DNA of 64,000 nt from Ferdinandcohnia sp047238305. Lineage in GTDB: Bacteria; Bacillota; Bacilli; Bacillales; Bacillaceae_L. Position 1 is the stretch's first letter. Each line of letters begins with the position of its first letter. Positions 35,630-44,449 of this stretch are shown here, piece by piece. The translations under genes and the position numbers were made by a program. The notes under the pieces are model-generated. The model worked only from the letters and a program-made list of their open reading frames with translations. It did not search any database and had not been told where the DNA came from. Location: NCBI RefSeq assembly GCF_047238305.1, contig NZ_JBDFMO010000001.1:4650001-4714000 (forward strand), read 5' to 3'.

Positions 35630-36904
35630 TTACGTTAAGAAATCAAGCGGAACCATAATAATAGAAGGAAACAAGATCAAAAGAACAAGGACAATAATAT
35701 GAACCAAGACAAATGGCCAGATTCCTTTTGTTAATTCAATGATATTGATTTTACTGACTCCACAGCCCACATATAAGACCGTTCCAACTGGAGGAGTTAT
35801 TAAGCCAATACACAAGTTAATTACCATAATAATTCCGAAATACACAGGATCAATCCCAGCCAGCTTCACAAGCGGCAAAAATACCGGTGTAAAGATTAAG
35901 ATCGCTGGTGTAAGATCCATGACAAGACCAATTGCTAGTAAAATTAAATTAATTAATAAAAGCATCATTAAAGGATTATCAATCAGCCCACCAAGCAGGG
36001 CCGCCATTTGTCCAGGAACATCCGCCACGGTAATCATCCAAGCTGATACCATTGCAGCTGCTGCTACGAACATAACCACTGCGGTCGTCTTTGCTGCAGC
36101 AACAAGGACATTATGTAAATCTTTTAATTGCAACTCACGGTAAATAACTACTCCGACAAATAAAGCATAGAATGCTGCTACTACAGCTGCTTCTGTAGGT
36201 GTAAAGATACCTCCCCTTAAACCTCCAATGATGATAACAGGAAGAAACAATGCCCAAATCGCTTTTATAGATGCTTGAAATATTTCCTTTGATGATTGTC
36301 TTTTTGGAAGCTCACTTTTATCTTTCCGGGCTATAAATGTCCATACAATGATTAATCCGAGTCCCATCATAATCCCCGGAATAATACCACCCATAAATAA
36401 TTGAGTGATTGAAACACCTGCGGTTACCCCATAGATAATCATTGGAATACTAGGAGGAATAACAGGAGCAATTATTCCTGAGGCACAAACTAATCCCGTA
36501 GAGCGATTAACGTCGTAACCCCTGGCAATCATCATGGGTATTAAAATGGCGCCAAGAGCCGCCGTGTCGGCCACTGCTGAACCGGACAAACCCGCAAACA
36601 AAATGCTAGCAAGGATGGCTACATACCCCAGTCCTCCTCTAATATGACCGACCAAGGACATCGCAAATTCAACAATTCGCTTAGAAATACCTCCTGCGTT
36701 CATCAGTTCCCCTGCTAGCACAAAAAACGGGATAGCCATAAGTGAAAAATTATTTGCTCCATTAATTAGGTTTTGCGCTACAATTTGCGCATCCATCATA
36801 TCTAAGGTAAACATAATGGCAATACCACAAAATATTAAAGCAAAAGCGATGGGCACCCCAAGCGCAAGTGATCCAAACAATGAGCCAAGAAAAACACCAA
36901 CCAT
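35630..36904 (-). CDS. TRAP transporter large permease DctM
   Basis: A 424-residue membrane protein with about 12 hydrophobic segments and DctM signatures FFVLAGELMNAGGISKRIVEFA, GLSGSAVADTAALGAILIPMM, VIPPSIPMIIYGV and LITPPVGTVLYVG. It forms the sodium-driven channel with the DctQ protein encoded upstream. Confidence 0.93.
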   Translation of the reverse strand: MVGVFLGSLFGSLALGVPIAFALIFCGIAIMFTLDMMDAQIVAQNLINGANNFSLMAIPFFVLAGELMNAGGISKRIVEFAMSLVGHIRGGLGYVAILASILFAGLSGSAVADTAALGAILIPMMIARGYDVNRSTGLVCASGIIAPVIPPSIPMIIYGVTAGVSITQLFMGGIIPGIMMGLGLIIVWTFIARKDKSELPKRQSSKEIFQASIKAIWALFLPVIIIGGLRGGIFTPTEAAVVAAFYALFVGVVIYRELQLKDLHNVLVAAAKTTAVVMFVAAAAMVSAWMITVADVPGQMAALLGGLIDNPLMMLLLINLILLAIGLVMDLTPAILIFTPVFLPLVKLAGIDPVYFGIIMVINLCIGLITPPVGTVLYVGCGVSKINIIELTKGIWPFVLVHIIVLVLLILFPSIIMVPLDFLT

Positions 36905-36949
36905 ATATTTGCCTCCTTTCGAAATTAATACTCAACTAGTTTAGTAGCT

Positions 36950-37468
36950 TTATTGTTTTATAACTTCCTCGGTGGATGAAATGATGCTAAATTGTGAATT
37001 GGACTTTGATGTAAATGCCTGTATCATTCTGACGATAATAATTATTGCCATTGAAACACTTGTAATGACGCCAATTCCATAAAGAAATGAAAGTGGAAGC
37101 CCTGTTGCCGGGGCGGTACTGTTCATATTTAACACAGTCATTTTCCAGCTTCCTATAAGTAAAAGCCATAAAATATATAACACTAATAAATTACTAATCA
37201 CAAATGCGATTTTCTTTAATTTTAGCGGTAAAGCATTGACAACTACATCGACACCAAGATGCATATTATCCTTCAGGCATGCAATTGCACCAAGAAACAC
37301 CAGCCACACAAACAGAAATCTAGACATTTCTTCCGACCATGTAATTCCCGAATTAAAAATGTAACGGAGGATAACATTCCCAAAGACTAGAATTGCCATC
37401 GATGCCAGTGAGAAAGAAATACTCACATTGAGAATTTTTATACAAATCTTGCTAATTTTTTGTAGCAT
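36950..37468 (-). CDS. TRAP transporter small permease DctQ
   Basis: A 172-residue protein with four membrane segments and the DctQ stretch ITWSEEMSRFLFVWLVFLGA. It lies between the first DctP and DctM genes with short gaps, in normal dctPQM order. Confidence 0.92.
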   Translation of the reverse strand: MLQKISKICIKILNVSISFSLASMAILVFGNVILRYIFNSGITWSEEMSRFLFVWLVFLGAIACLKDNMHLGVDVVVNALPLKLKKIAFVISNLLVLYILWLLLIGSWKMTVLNMNSTAPATGLPLSFLYGIGVITSVSMAIIIIVRMIQAFTSKSNSQFSIISSTEEVIKQ

Positions 37469-37483
37469 GAATTAATCCCTCCT

Positions 37484-38518
37484 TTAGTTGGCTTCAGATT
37501 TGATCCTTTCAACCAACTCTTCGGCCCATTCGTATTCTTGATAGATTTCATCGTATAAAGGTTGGGCGGCCTGTTCCATATCACCTATGAATTCTTCAGA
37601 TGGAGTAGTAAACTTGATCCCATGTTCTTCGAGAAATTTCTTGTCTTCTTCATAGCTTTTTTCCAGTAATTCGAATTCATACTCTGCAGCAGTCTTTGAG
37701 GCTTTTACGATAATTTGCTGCTGTTCTTTGGATAAACCGTTCCAGAATTTACTATTAATGATATAGATGTTCGGGCTAAACATATGCTTAGATTCCAAAA
37801 CATCACTTTGTACTTCATACCACCCAGATGCTCTAAGGGTTGCAATTGGATTGTCTTGGCCATCCACAACCTTTTGTTCTAAAGCAGTAAATACTTCTGA
37901 AATCGGTAGTGGTGTAACATTTGCTCCAAGTAATTTTCCAAGAGTAATGTAGTTTGGTATATTTGGCATTCTTAAGCGAAGACCATCAAAATCCTCCAAG
38001 CTTTTAATCGGTGTATTTGATGAAAACATTCTGAAGCCATTTGCACTCCAGGCCAATGGTTTTACACCATGTTCTTTTTCAAGGTCGGCCGTTAATTCTT
38101 CGCCAATCGGACCATTTAATACGGATTTTACGTGTTCAAAGTCTTTAAAAAGGAATGGCCATTCAGGGACAGCCATTTTAGGAATGTCCGCTTGCATGAT
38201 TAAACCAGGAATCCCCATTTCAATCGTGCCGTTTCGTACTCCGTCATAGAACTCCTTTTCAGCGCCAAGTGTACTATTCGGGAATATTTGAACCTTCAGG
38301 CTTCCTTTTGATTCTTCTTCAACAATTTTTTTGAACTTTTCTTTGAGGGCTATGTTTTGTGGGTGATCTTCTGCAAAATAATGAGCTACTTTAATTGTTT
38401 TTTGAGATTCGTTACCGGTTGCTTGTTCTGAATTGGATTTTTCTGTACCACTACAAGCGGTGAGGAACAATGATGTAATGAGGATAGAAATCCCTAAAGT
38501 TGAAAGTTTTTTAATCAT
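37484..38518 (-). CDS. TRAP transporter substrate-binding lipoprotein DctP (first)
   Basis: A 344-residue DctP protein with lipoprotein signal (SLFLTAC, Cys22). It has AHYFAEDHPQNIALKEKFKK, LRLRMPNIPNYITLGKLLGA and EVFTALEQKVVDGQDNP with the ligand-binding Arg. It is the first gene of the long TRAP and sugar-acid unit that appears to run down to kdgK. Its leader holds the promoter, the IclR-type operator pair and a cre-like site. Confidence 0.93.
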   Translation of the reverse strand: MIKKLSTLGISILITSLFLTACSGTEKSNSEQATGNESQKTIKVAHYFAEDHPQNIALKEKFKKIVEEESKGSLKVQIFPNSTLGAEKEFYDGVRNGTIEMGIPGLIMQADIPKMAVPEWPFLFKDFEHVKSVLNGPIGEELTADLEKEHGVKPLAWSANGFRMFSSNTPIKSLEDFDGLRLRMPNIPNYITLGKLLGANVTPLPISEVFTALEQKVVDGQDNPIATLRASGWYEVQSDVLESKHMFSPNIYIINSKFWNGLSKEQQQIIVKASKTAAEYEFELLEKSYEEDKKFLEEHGIKFTTPSEEFIGDMEQAAQPLYDEIYQEYEWAEELVERIKSEAN

Positions 38519-38549
38519 CTTACCAGCTCCTTTTTTATTCAGGATAAAA

Positions 38550-38563
38550 TGTAAGCGATACCA
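38550..38563. promoter_or_regulatory. CcpA cre-like site in the TRAP operon leader
   Basis: TGTAAGCGATACCA fits TGWAANCGNTNWCA at 13 of 14 positions. It lies 32 bases before the first dctP start, downstream of the predicted transcription start, where CcpA acts as a roadblock. Confidence 0.6.
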
Positions 38564-38669
38564 AAATGTTCAATAACCAAAAACTCCAATAAACACCTCC
38601 TCCACGAATGTTTTACATTATAATACTTAGTTATGAAATATTGAAGAAAAAACAGAGTGGGCAATTTTA

Positions 38670-38747
38670 GTTTTATAATATAAAACTACATTCCACTATA
38701 TAAAACTAACATAAATGTAATATAATTCAAATTTTCTGACTTGTCAA
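38670..38747 (-). promoter_or_regulatory. Promoter and predicted IclR operator pair of the TRAP operon
   Basis: On the minus strand TTGACA (38747-38742), a 17-base spacer and TATATT (38724-38719) make a strong sigma-A promoter. GTTTTATAATATAAAAC at 38670-38686 lies about 25-40 bases after the likely start, and a half-site ending TATATAAAAC (38690-38706) is centred 20 bp away. The promoter begins only 18 bp after the stop of the aldolase gene. Confidence 0.82.
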
Positions 38748-38764
38748 TAATTTTCAAGGACTTT

Positions 38765-39433
38765 TTATCCGTTTTTTTCTATTACAACTTCGTTTCTTCT
38801 AGCTTTCTTTACATGTTGAACAAACTGCTGCGCAAGTGAGGTTAATGGTTCCCACCGATCATTATCTATAAGATCCTTCCTTAGTAGAGCACCGCCAACT
38901 CCCACGGCAACAGATCCCGCAGCGATGAAATCCTCTGTATTTTTAAGGGTGATTCCTCCAGTTGGCATCATCGGTATTTGACCTAATGGTCCGCGAATTT
39001 GTTTAATAAAATCAGACCCCAAAGTACTTGCTGGGAAAACTTTCACAACATCTGCTCCCCACTCATACGCCTGCAAAATCTCAGTTGGTGTAAAAACGCC
39101 AGGGATTACGATTTTCTTGTATCCTTTGGTTACCTCAATCGTTCCTTTATGTAAGGTGGGTGCAAAAATAAATTCTGCCCCCGCCTCAATTGCCATTTCA
39201 GCGGACTGAGAGTTTAGCACGGTGCCAGCTCCAATTACGGCCTTTTCTCCAAATATGTCTTTAACCTCCCGAATAGCCCCCAATGCATCCTCAGAATCAA
39301 TTGTGATTTCAATGCCGGTAATTCCTCCTGCAATAAGGGATGATACAACTTGAGGTACTTTTTCCCGACTAACTTTCCGAACAACTGCAATAACACCTGA
39401 ATCTAATAGGTTAGCCAGGTTACTATGATTCAT
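38765..39433 (-). CDS. eda: KDPG / 4-hydroxy-2-oxoglutarate aldolase
   Basis: A 222-residue class I aldolase. It has GITGIEITIDSEDAL with the catalytic Glu, GAGTVLNSQSAE, IVIPGVFTPTEILQA and WGADVVKVFPAS with the Schiff-base Lys. It cleaves 2-keto-3-deoxy-6-phosphogluconate (or the galacto form) to pyruvate and glyceraldehyde-3-phosphate and so completes the route from kdgK. It is the last gene of the unit that begins with the aldehyde dehydrogenase gene. Confidence 0.92.
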   Translation of the reverse strand: MNHSNLANLLDSGVIAVVRKVSREKVPQVVSSLIAGGITGIEITIDSEDALGAIREVKDIFGEKAVIGAGTVLNSQSAEMAIEAGAEFIFAPTLHKGTIEVTKGYKKIVIPGVFTPTEILQAYEWGADVVKVFPASTLGSDFIKQIRGPLGQIPMMPTGGITLKNTEDFIAAGSVAVGVGGALLRKDLIDNDRWEPLTSLAQQFVQHVKKARRNEVVIEKNG

Positions 39434-39575
39434 GGAATTCCTCCGTTCATATTAACGTTTTTAATAGGTTCTGATATTCGATTAAAATTAGATTTCATCT
39501 AGCAAACCTTCAATGTGGAATGGTAAGGAAAAGGAGTGGTCCTTTAAGATAACAGGATTCCTCCTTCCATCGTAT

Positions 39576-40733
39576 TTATATCGTTTGGGCTAATCTCCAA
39601 ATTGCAAATTCTTGATTTTTATGTTTTTCGGCAGCCGTCAAAGATCCGTTTGCGGTTTTCATAATCAATTCATAGATTTCTTCGCCAATTTCATCAATAG
39701 TGTTGATACCTTCAATGATCTTTCCTGCATTTACATCAATGTGCTCCTCCATAATTTCATAAAGCCTTGGATTCGTTCCAATTTTAATGACAGGGACAAT
39801 CGGAGAACCAGTAGGCGATCCTTTGCCAGTGGAAAAGAGGACAATCTGTGCTCCTCCAGCTGCAAGACCTGCGACCGATTCCACATCATATCCCGGTGTA
39901 TCCATAAAGATAAACCCTTTCTCTGTTGGTTTTTCTGCATAGGCTATCACTTCCATTAACGTAGAGTTCCCACCTTTTTTAATACAGCCTAACGATTTTT
40001 CCTCAAGTGTCGTCAGCCCGCCTGCCATATTCCCAGGAGTAGGATTGGCTGATCGGATATCCTCACCTGTGTCTCGAATTCTTGCCTCATATTCCTTTAC
40101 TATTTTTAAGAAGGCTTCGCCGACTTCCGGGTTCACCGCACGATTAGCTAAAATATGTTCCGCACCAATTGCTTCCGTTGTCTCCGCTAAAATACTGGTT
40201 CCTCCATCTCTAACAATTGCATCGGAACAGGCTCCAATTGCTGGATTGGCAGTGATTCCAGACCAAGCATCAGAACCGCCACACTCTAATCCGATGATCA
40301 ATTCCGTAACATCAGCAGTCTCTTTCCTTTGATCCTTACTACGCTCTACTGCATGTTTTAGCCAATTCCTTGCTTCTTTTAGAACGTCGGTAAGCGATTT
40401 ATCCTTCTGAACCGTAACGGAATGAACATAACAGCCATCTTTCCGTAGTTCCCTCACTATTTGATCAGCGTGATCATCTTCACCCATCCCTAGAAAAAGC
40501 GCAGCACTTACATTCGGATGACCCGCTGTCCCCTTGAGTGTTCGAATCGTCTGTGCTAAATCTTCCGGGTATTGTGCTTTTCCCCCCTGATGTGCAACCG
40601 GAATTACCCCCGGGACAAGCTGGGCTATCTTTTTTGTAAGGCTGGCCAATTCACCAACCGTATTCATTATAATCACATGGTTTCTAACACCTATTTTCCC
40701 ATTGGGTCTGCGGTACCCTTCAAATGTTTTCAT
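39576..40733 (-). CDS. UxaA-family dehydratase, large subunit
   Basis: A 385-residue C-terminal-type UxaA domain (altronate/galactarate dehydratase, also SuyB sulfolactate lyase). It starts MKTFEGYRRPNGKIGVRNHV and has IGLECGGSDAWSGITANPAIG, GNMAGGLTTLEEKSLGCIKKGG, and FMDTPGYDVESVAGLAAGGAQIVLFSTGKGSPTG. The ATG overlaps the stop of the small-subunit gene as ATGA. In many bacteria both domains form one protein of about 500 residues; here they are split. Confidence 0.85.
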   Translation of the reverse strand: MKTFEGYRRPNGKIGVRNHVIIMNTVGELASLTKKIAQLVPGVIPVAHQGGKAQYPEDLAQTIRTLKGTAGHPNVSAALFLGMGEDDHADQIVRELRKDGCYVHSVTVQKDKSLTDVLKEARNWLKHAVERSKDQRKETADVTELIIGLECGGSDAWSGITANPAIGACSDAIVRDGGTSILAETTEAIGAEHILANRAVNPEVGEAFLKIVKEYEARIRDTGEDIRSANPTPGNMAGGLTTLEEKSLGCIKKGGNSTLMEVIAYAEKPTEKGFIFMDTPGYDVESVAGLAAGGAQIVLFSTGKGSPTGSPIVPVIKIGTNPRLYEIMEEHIDVNAGKIIEGINTIDEIGEEIYELIMKTANGSLTAAEKHKNQEFAIWRLAQTI

Positions 40734-41044
40734 GGCAATTGCACCTCTCGGTTTGTACTTGTTCGTTCTTCTTCTTTTAATCCACGGACATTGAAGACAT
40801 GAACATGGTAACCGGTCTGAATTTCCTCTGTTGCAATGCCCATGCATTCTCCGTATTTAATGATTTTTCCACCTTTCGGAATAAAACAGGTTGCGATTTT
40901 ATGTCCGTAAGGAATCTTCTGCATGACCTGTATATTCTCCACAACCCCTTGGATGAAGAGCGATTCACCTTCTTTAATGCTTCTAAGAGCCACAGCTACA
41001 TTATCGTTCTGATTCAGTTTGAGCGCATTGAATTTTTTGCTCAT
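40730..41044 (-). CDS. UxaA-family dehydratase, small (SAF-domain) subunit
   Basis: A 104-residue protein with the SAF-like fold of UxaA N-termini and SuyA: ALKLNQNDNVAVALRSIKEGES, IPYGHKIATCFIPKGGKIIKYGECMGIATEEIQTGYHVHVFNVRG. It pairs with the overlapping large-subunit gene. The substrate could be altronate, galactarate, a tetronate or sulfolactate; the KDG-type neighbours favour a sugar acid. Confidence 0.85.
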   Translation of the reverse strand: MSKKFNALKLNQNDNVAVALRSIKEGESLFIQGVVENIQVMQKIPYGHKIATCFIPKGGKIIKYGECMGIATEEIQTGYHVHVFNVRGLKEEERTSTNREVQLP

Positions 41045-41061
41045 AACAATCCCTCCAAATA

Positions 41062-42186
41062 TTAAAAAGTCGTTCCTACGTGCGGAATTGAAAATTCACC
41101 AAGCTCCAATCGTTCTAAGCTCGTTTGTTTACCAGAACAGATTTCAAGCAGTGTAGCTAACAATGCTTCCGCTTGAATCGAAACCTCTTCTGTTGTGACG
41201 GTATAGTCAATCAGTTCGTCAAACGCCTCATTTGGATTTTTTGGGGCTATCGTCATGCAAGGAAGGGCAATGGATCCCGTCAGTACTCCTCTGTTGCTGA
41301 CAATAATCACTAGACTGCATCCGCTAGAAGCCATATTTGATAAGGCCTCAACTATATTATTGGGAACGGTAATCAAATGAAGCCCGGCCTCTTCAGGTGT
41401 TTCACTGTATCCAAGCACACTTTTAATAGAATGTGTACCAGTCATCCTTGCTTCTAGAAGACTTAGTGCCTTCTCCTCTTGTGTAAATTCAGCATAAGCC
41501 ATCGACCCATTCGTTACTTCTTTCCATCGTTTCCGCTGTAAACCCTCTCCGATCGCCTTTAGTCTGTTTCTTACTTTTTCATTTCCAGCACGTTCTGATA
41601 ATGGCTCTCCTGCAGGTTCTAAAGTTTGTGATAGGCCAAACAGGACTTTAGCGTTTCTTTCTACTAATCTATCAACTACTCGACCTACCACTGGAGCCAA
41701 TTGATTTAATGCAGCTTCGTCTAAATCTACTGGTAAAATACCCACAGTCAACGCAGAAGCAGGAAAGCGCTTCCTTTTTTGATCAACCATTTCCTTTGAC
41801 CACTGTTCCGTTATTTCGATACCTGCTTTTATCGTATTTTCTCCACCAGCAAGCTGCTGAATTCCAATTCCTTTGACTGGTTTTGTTTTCGGAATACTCT
41901 TCAGCAATCCGCTGACCTGGTTCGTTTCACATCCAAGTCCTACAAGCAGGGCAGAATAAAGATTAGGATTTGACGAAATTCCCATAAGCATATTTTTTGT
42001 TAATTTAAAATCGTCCCCGAGCTGTGCACATCCATTTCCATGAACAAAAGGAATCACACCAGGTACCTTTTCAGAAATTTCCCTAGCGACAACACTAGAA
42101 CATACGACAGTACAAATAACTCCAATATGATTTCGTATTCCTACCGAGCCATCACTTCTTTTATAACCTTCAAAAGAATAGTCCAA
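41062..42186 (-). CDS. Second UxaA-family large-subunit-like protein
   Basis: A 374-residue paralogue of the UxaA large subunit: FEGYKRSDGSVGIRNHIGVI, LLVGLGCETNQVSGLL, GTHSIKSVLGYSETPEEAGLHL and MASSGCSLVIIVSNRG. It lacks the standard ECGGSD and MAGGLTTLEEKS stretches of a full dehydratase, so it may have a different or regulatory job, or share the small subunit. It lies directly upstream of the small-subunit gene. Confidence 0.78.
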   Translation of the reverse strand: MDYSFEGYKRSDGSVGIRNHIGVICTVVCSSVVAREISEKVPGVIPFVHGNGCAQLGDDFKLTKNMLMGISSNPNLYSALLVGLGCETNQVSGLLKSIPKTKPVKGIGIQQLAGGENTIKAGIEITEQWSKEMVDQKRKRFPASALTVGILPVDLDEAALNQLAPVVGRVVDRLVERNAKVLFGLSQTLEPAGEPLSERAGNEKVRNRLKAIGEGLQRKRWKEVTNGSMAYAEFTQEEKALSLLEARMTGTHSIKSVLGYSETPEEAGLHLITVPNNIVEALSNMASSGCSLVIIVSNRGVLTGSIALPCMTIAPKNPNEAFDELIDYTVTTEEVSIQAEALLATLLEICSGKQTSLERLELGEFSIPHVGTTF

Positions 42187-42228
42187 CTAAAAACTCCCCT
42201 TCCATTTCTATTAAGATAGTGGAATAAA

Positions 42229-43359
42229 TTACTCAATCGTTTTTTCTAAAGCGGTAGTGCCTGCCGTGTTTTTCTGATTTCCATGAAACTCTTCTTTCCC
42301 ATCAATACCACGCTTCCGTTGATAATTATCAACGAGTATAACAGCAACGGGCACAAGCAATGCCGTGGTGATAGTCGAAATTGAAATTTGTGCGGACGCT
42401 ACAGCAACAAGTCCTTGATATACCTCAGCCTCGGCCGCGGTCATTAATCCAGCCCCACTTGCAACAGTGGCTGCTGCTGCTATGGCTGCAGGTGTCGCAA
42501 CGGCATTACCAGCTGTAGAAGCTTCTGCCATAGGTGCAATATAACTTTTCTCACGGAAAATCTTGAAGGTCAGCACCATAGCAGAACCGGAAAAAATAAC
42601 AGTCATTAAAGCAAGAACGAGCCCAGCGCCTACTACCTGCGGATTAAAGAAGCTTGCCAGATTCATCCCTGCACCTAATGCAAAAGCAAAGAAAGGAATA
42701 ACTAACGATTCTCCAGCAGCTAAAAATAAGCGGATTTCATTGTCAAGATTTCCTAAAATCATTCCAATTAAAATAGGTAATAAGACTGCAATAAAGGCGA
42801 TTAATGGAAAGTTGGCACCCATCATTCCGAGAGCCATTAAGGTAAAAAAAGGACCGTCATTTAGAGAAAGAACAGCCGTCGCCCCTACGTCTGAACGATT
42901 TCCGTATTGTCCGGTTAACGCAGCAAACATTCCCCCGTTTCCATTCGTCATCGCAGCAATAATAGCCATGGTTGATAAACCAAGGAAGCCATTCACTGGA
43001 TCAGACAAAAGTCCCCAGAGCATCCCGACGATAAATCCTGCTAAATATTTTGATGTTGTTAATAACACACCTTTTTTTAGGGCCTTTCCTCCAACACGAA
43101 GATTCATTTGACTTCCTGCACAAAATAAAAATAGCGCGCATAAGGTTAAAGCCCCATCCTTAAACAAAGCCTGAGAAAATCCTCCGATTTTCAAGAATTC
43201 ATAATAGCCATCTTGATTCGCGGCAACACCAAGCATCTTTAAGAAATTCATGATAAAAGGAAGATGAAGTTGGTCGATTGTGTTTAATAGGGCACCTGCT
43301 AATAAAGGGACAACCATTAAGCCACCAGGAACTTTATCAATGGTCTGTTTTATTTTCAT
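42229..43359 (-). CDS. kdgT: 2-keto-3-deoxygluconate permease, KdgT family
   Basis: A 376-residue membrane protein with about ten hydrophobic segments and KdgT signatures KVPGGLMVVPLLAGALLNT, LFLFCAGSQMNLRVGGKALKKG, AAMTNGNGGMFAALTGQYGNRSD and AEASTAGNAVATPAAIAAA. It imports a 2-keto-3-deoxy acid with protons. ATG 43359 has GGAGAGTG upstream; the frame opens at TTG 43383. Confidence 0.88.
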   Translation of the reverse strand: MKIKQTIDKVPGGLMVVPLLAGALLNTIDQLHLPFIMNFLKMLGVAANQDGYYEFLKIGGFSQALFKDGALTLCALFLFCAGSQMNLRVGGKALKKGVLLTTSKYLAGFIVGMLWGLLSDPVNGFLGLSTMAIIAAMTNGNGGMFAALTGQYGNRSDVGATAVLSLNDGPFFTLMALGMMGANFPLIAFIAVLLPILIGMILGNLDNEIRLFLAAGESLVIPFFAFALGAGMNLASFFNPQVVGAGLVLALMTVIFSGSAMVLTFKIFREKSYIAPMAEASTAGNAVATPAAIAAAATVASGAGLMTAAEAEVYQGLVAVASAQISISTITTALLVPVAVILVDNYQRKRGIDGKEEFHGNQKNTAGTTALEKTIE

Positions 43360-43505
43360 ATGTTCACTCTCCAAATTTTTCAATTTAGTTGAAGAATCAA
43401 ACCTATTTATATGGCAAAATAAATGATTATAAGATTATCGAAATGTTGTTATCAATAGAAGTGTATTTACTAGTTAATTTAAAGTACTATGAGGATTAAT
43501 GAGAG

Positions 43506-44417
43506 TTATCCATTGGTAGAATTGTATGTTTTCACATCATTTAGAAGGGTTCCGATTTTTTCAATTGTAATAGATATTTGGTCGCCTTCTTTTAACCATA
43601 CTTGTGGGTTCCTTCCCATACCGACTCCTGGAGGAGTGCCTGTGGCAATGATATCCCCGGGCTTTAACGTCATAGACTGTGAAAGGAAGGATACAATGTA
43701 TGGTATCTTAAAAATTAAATTTTCCGTATTGGAGTGCTGCATTATTTCATCATTTAATCGTAAGGAAATTTCCAGTTGATGTGGGTTCCCTACTTCTTCT
43801 TTTGTTACAATAGCTGGACCAATTGGCGCAAATGTATCAGCTGATTTCCCACGGGACCATTGACCGTCAGCAAATTGTATATCCCTTGCACTCACGTCAT
43901 TCATAATCGTGTAGCCGAAAATATAGTCCTCTGCTTCCTCTTCAGAAATACCTTTTGCTTCCTTGCCAATAACAACCGCTAGCTCAGCCTCAAAATCAAC
44001 TTGATTGGAGTTAATCGGCAATATAACAGATGCTTGATTACCAATAAGGGCATTGGCATATTTTGAAAAAATAACGGGAGATGAAGGAGGATCCATATTC
44101 GTTTCTCTACAATGATCAAGATAATTCAATCCCACACATATGATTTTTTCCGGATTGTTTATAGGTGCCAACACCTCCACCTCCGATAAAGAAATGGAAA
44201 GCTGATCACTTTCCTCGTAACAATTCAAGAGTGATTCAAGATTTGGCAGAATAGCCTCACTTTGCTCAATAAGCTCCTTCATGTCAGTTGGAAGAGGCCA
44301 ATCTTGTGGGAGCTGTTCCTTGTATAAATCATATAAACGATTCAAACTCAAAATCTGATCTTCTACTAAAATACCGAGATAAATAGTAGATTGTGACCGA
44401 TATGACACGAACTTCAT
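43506..44417 (-). CDS. Fumarylacetoacetate hydrolase (FAH) family protein 2
   Basis: A 303-residue FAH-fold enzyme with ICVGLNYLDHCRETNMDPPSSPVIF, VDFEAELAVVIGKEAKG (metal Glu), YTIMNDVSARDIQFADGQWSRGKSADTFAPIGP and IATGTPPGVGMG. It is the more typical of the two family members and resembles 2-keto-3-deoxy-acid dehydratases or acylpyruvate hydrolases. It lies between the unknown 44450 gene and kdgT. Confidence 0.88.
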   Translation of the reverse strand: MKFVSYRSQSTIYLGILVEDQILSLNRLYDLYKEQLPQDWPLPTDMKELIEQSEAILPNLESLLNCYEESDQLSISLSEVEVLAPINNPEKIICVGLNYLDHCRETNMDPPSSPVIFSKYANALIGNQASVILPINSNQVDFEAELAVVIGKEAKGISEEEAEDYIFGYTIMNDVSARDIQFADGQWSRGKSADTFAPIGPAIVTKEEVGNPHQLEISLRLNDEIMQHSNTENLIFKIPYIVSFLSQSMTLKPGDIIATGTPPGVGMGRNPQVWLKEGDQISITIEKIGTLLNDVKTYNSTNG

Positions 44418-44449
44418 GTTAAATTCCTCCTGATATGCTACTTGGTCTT

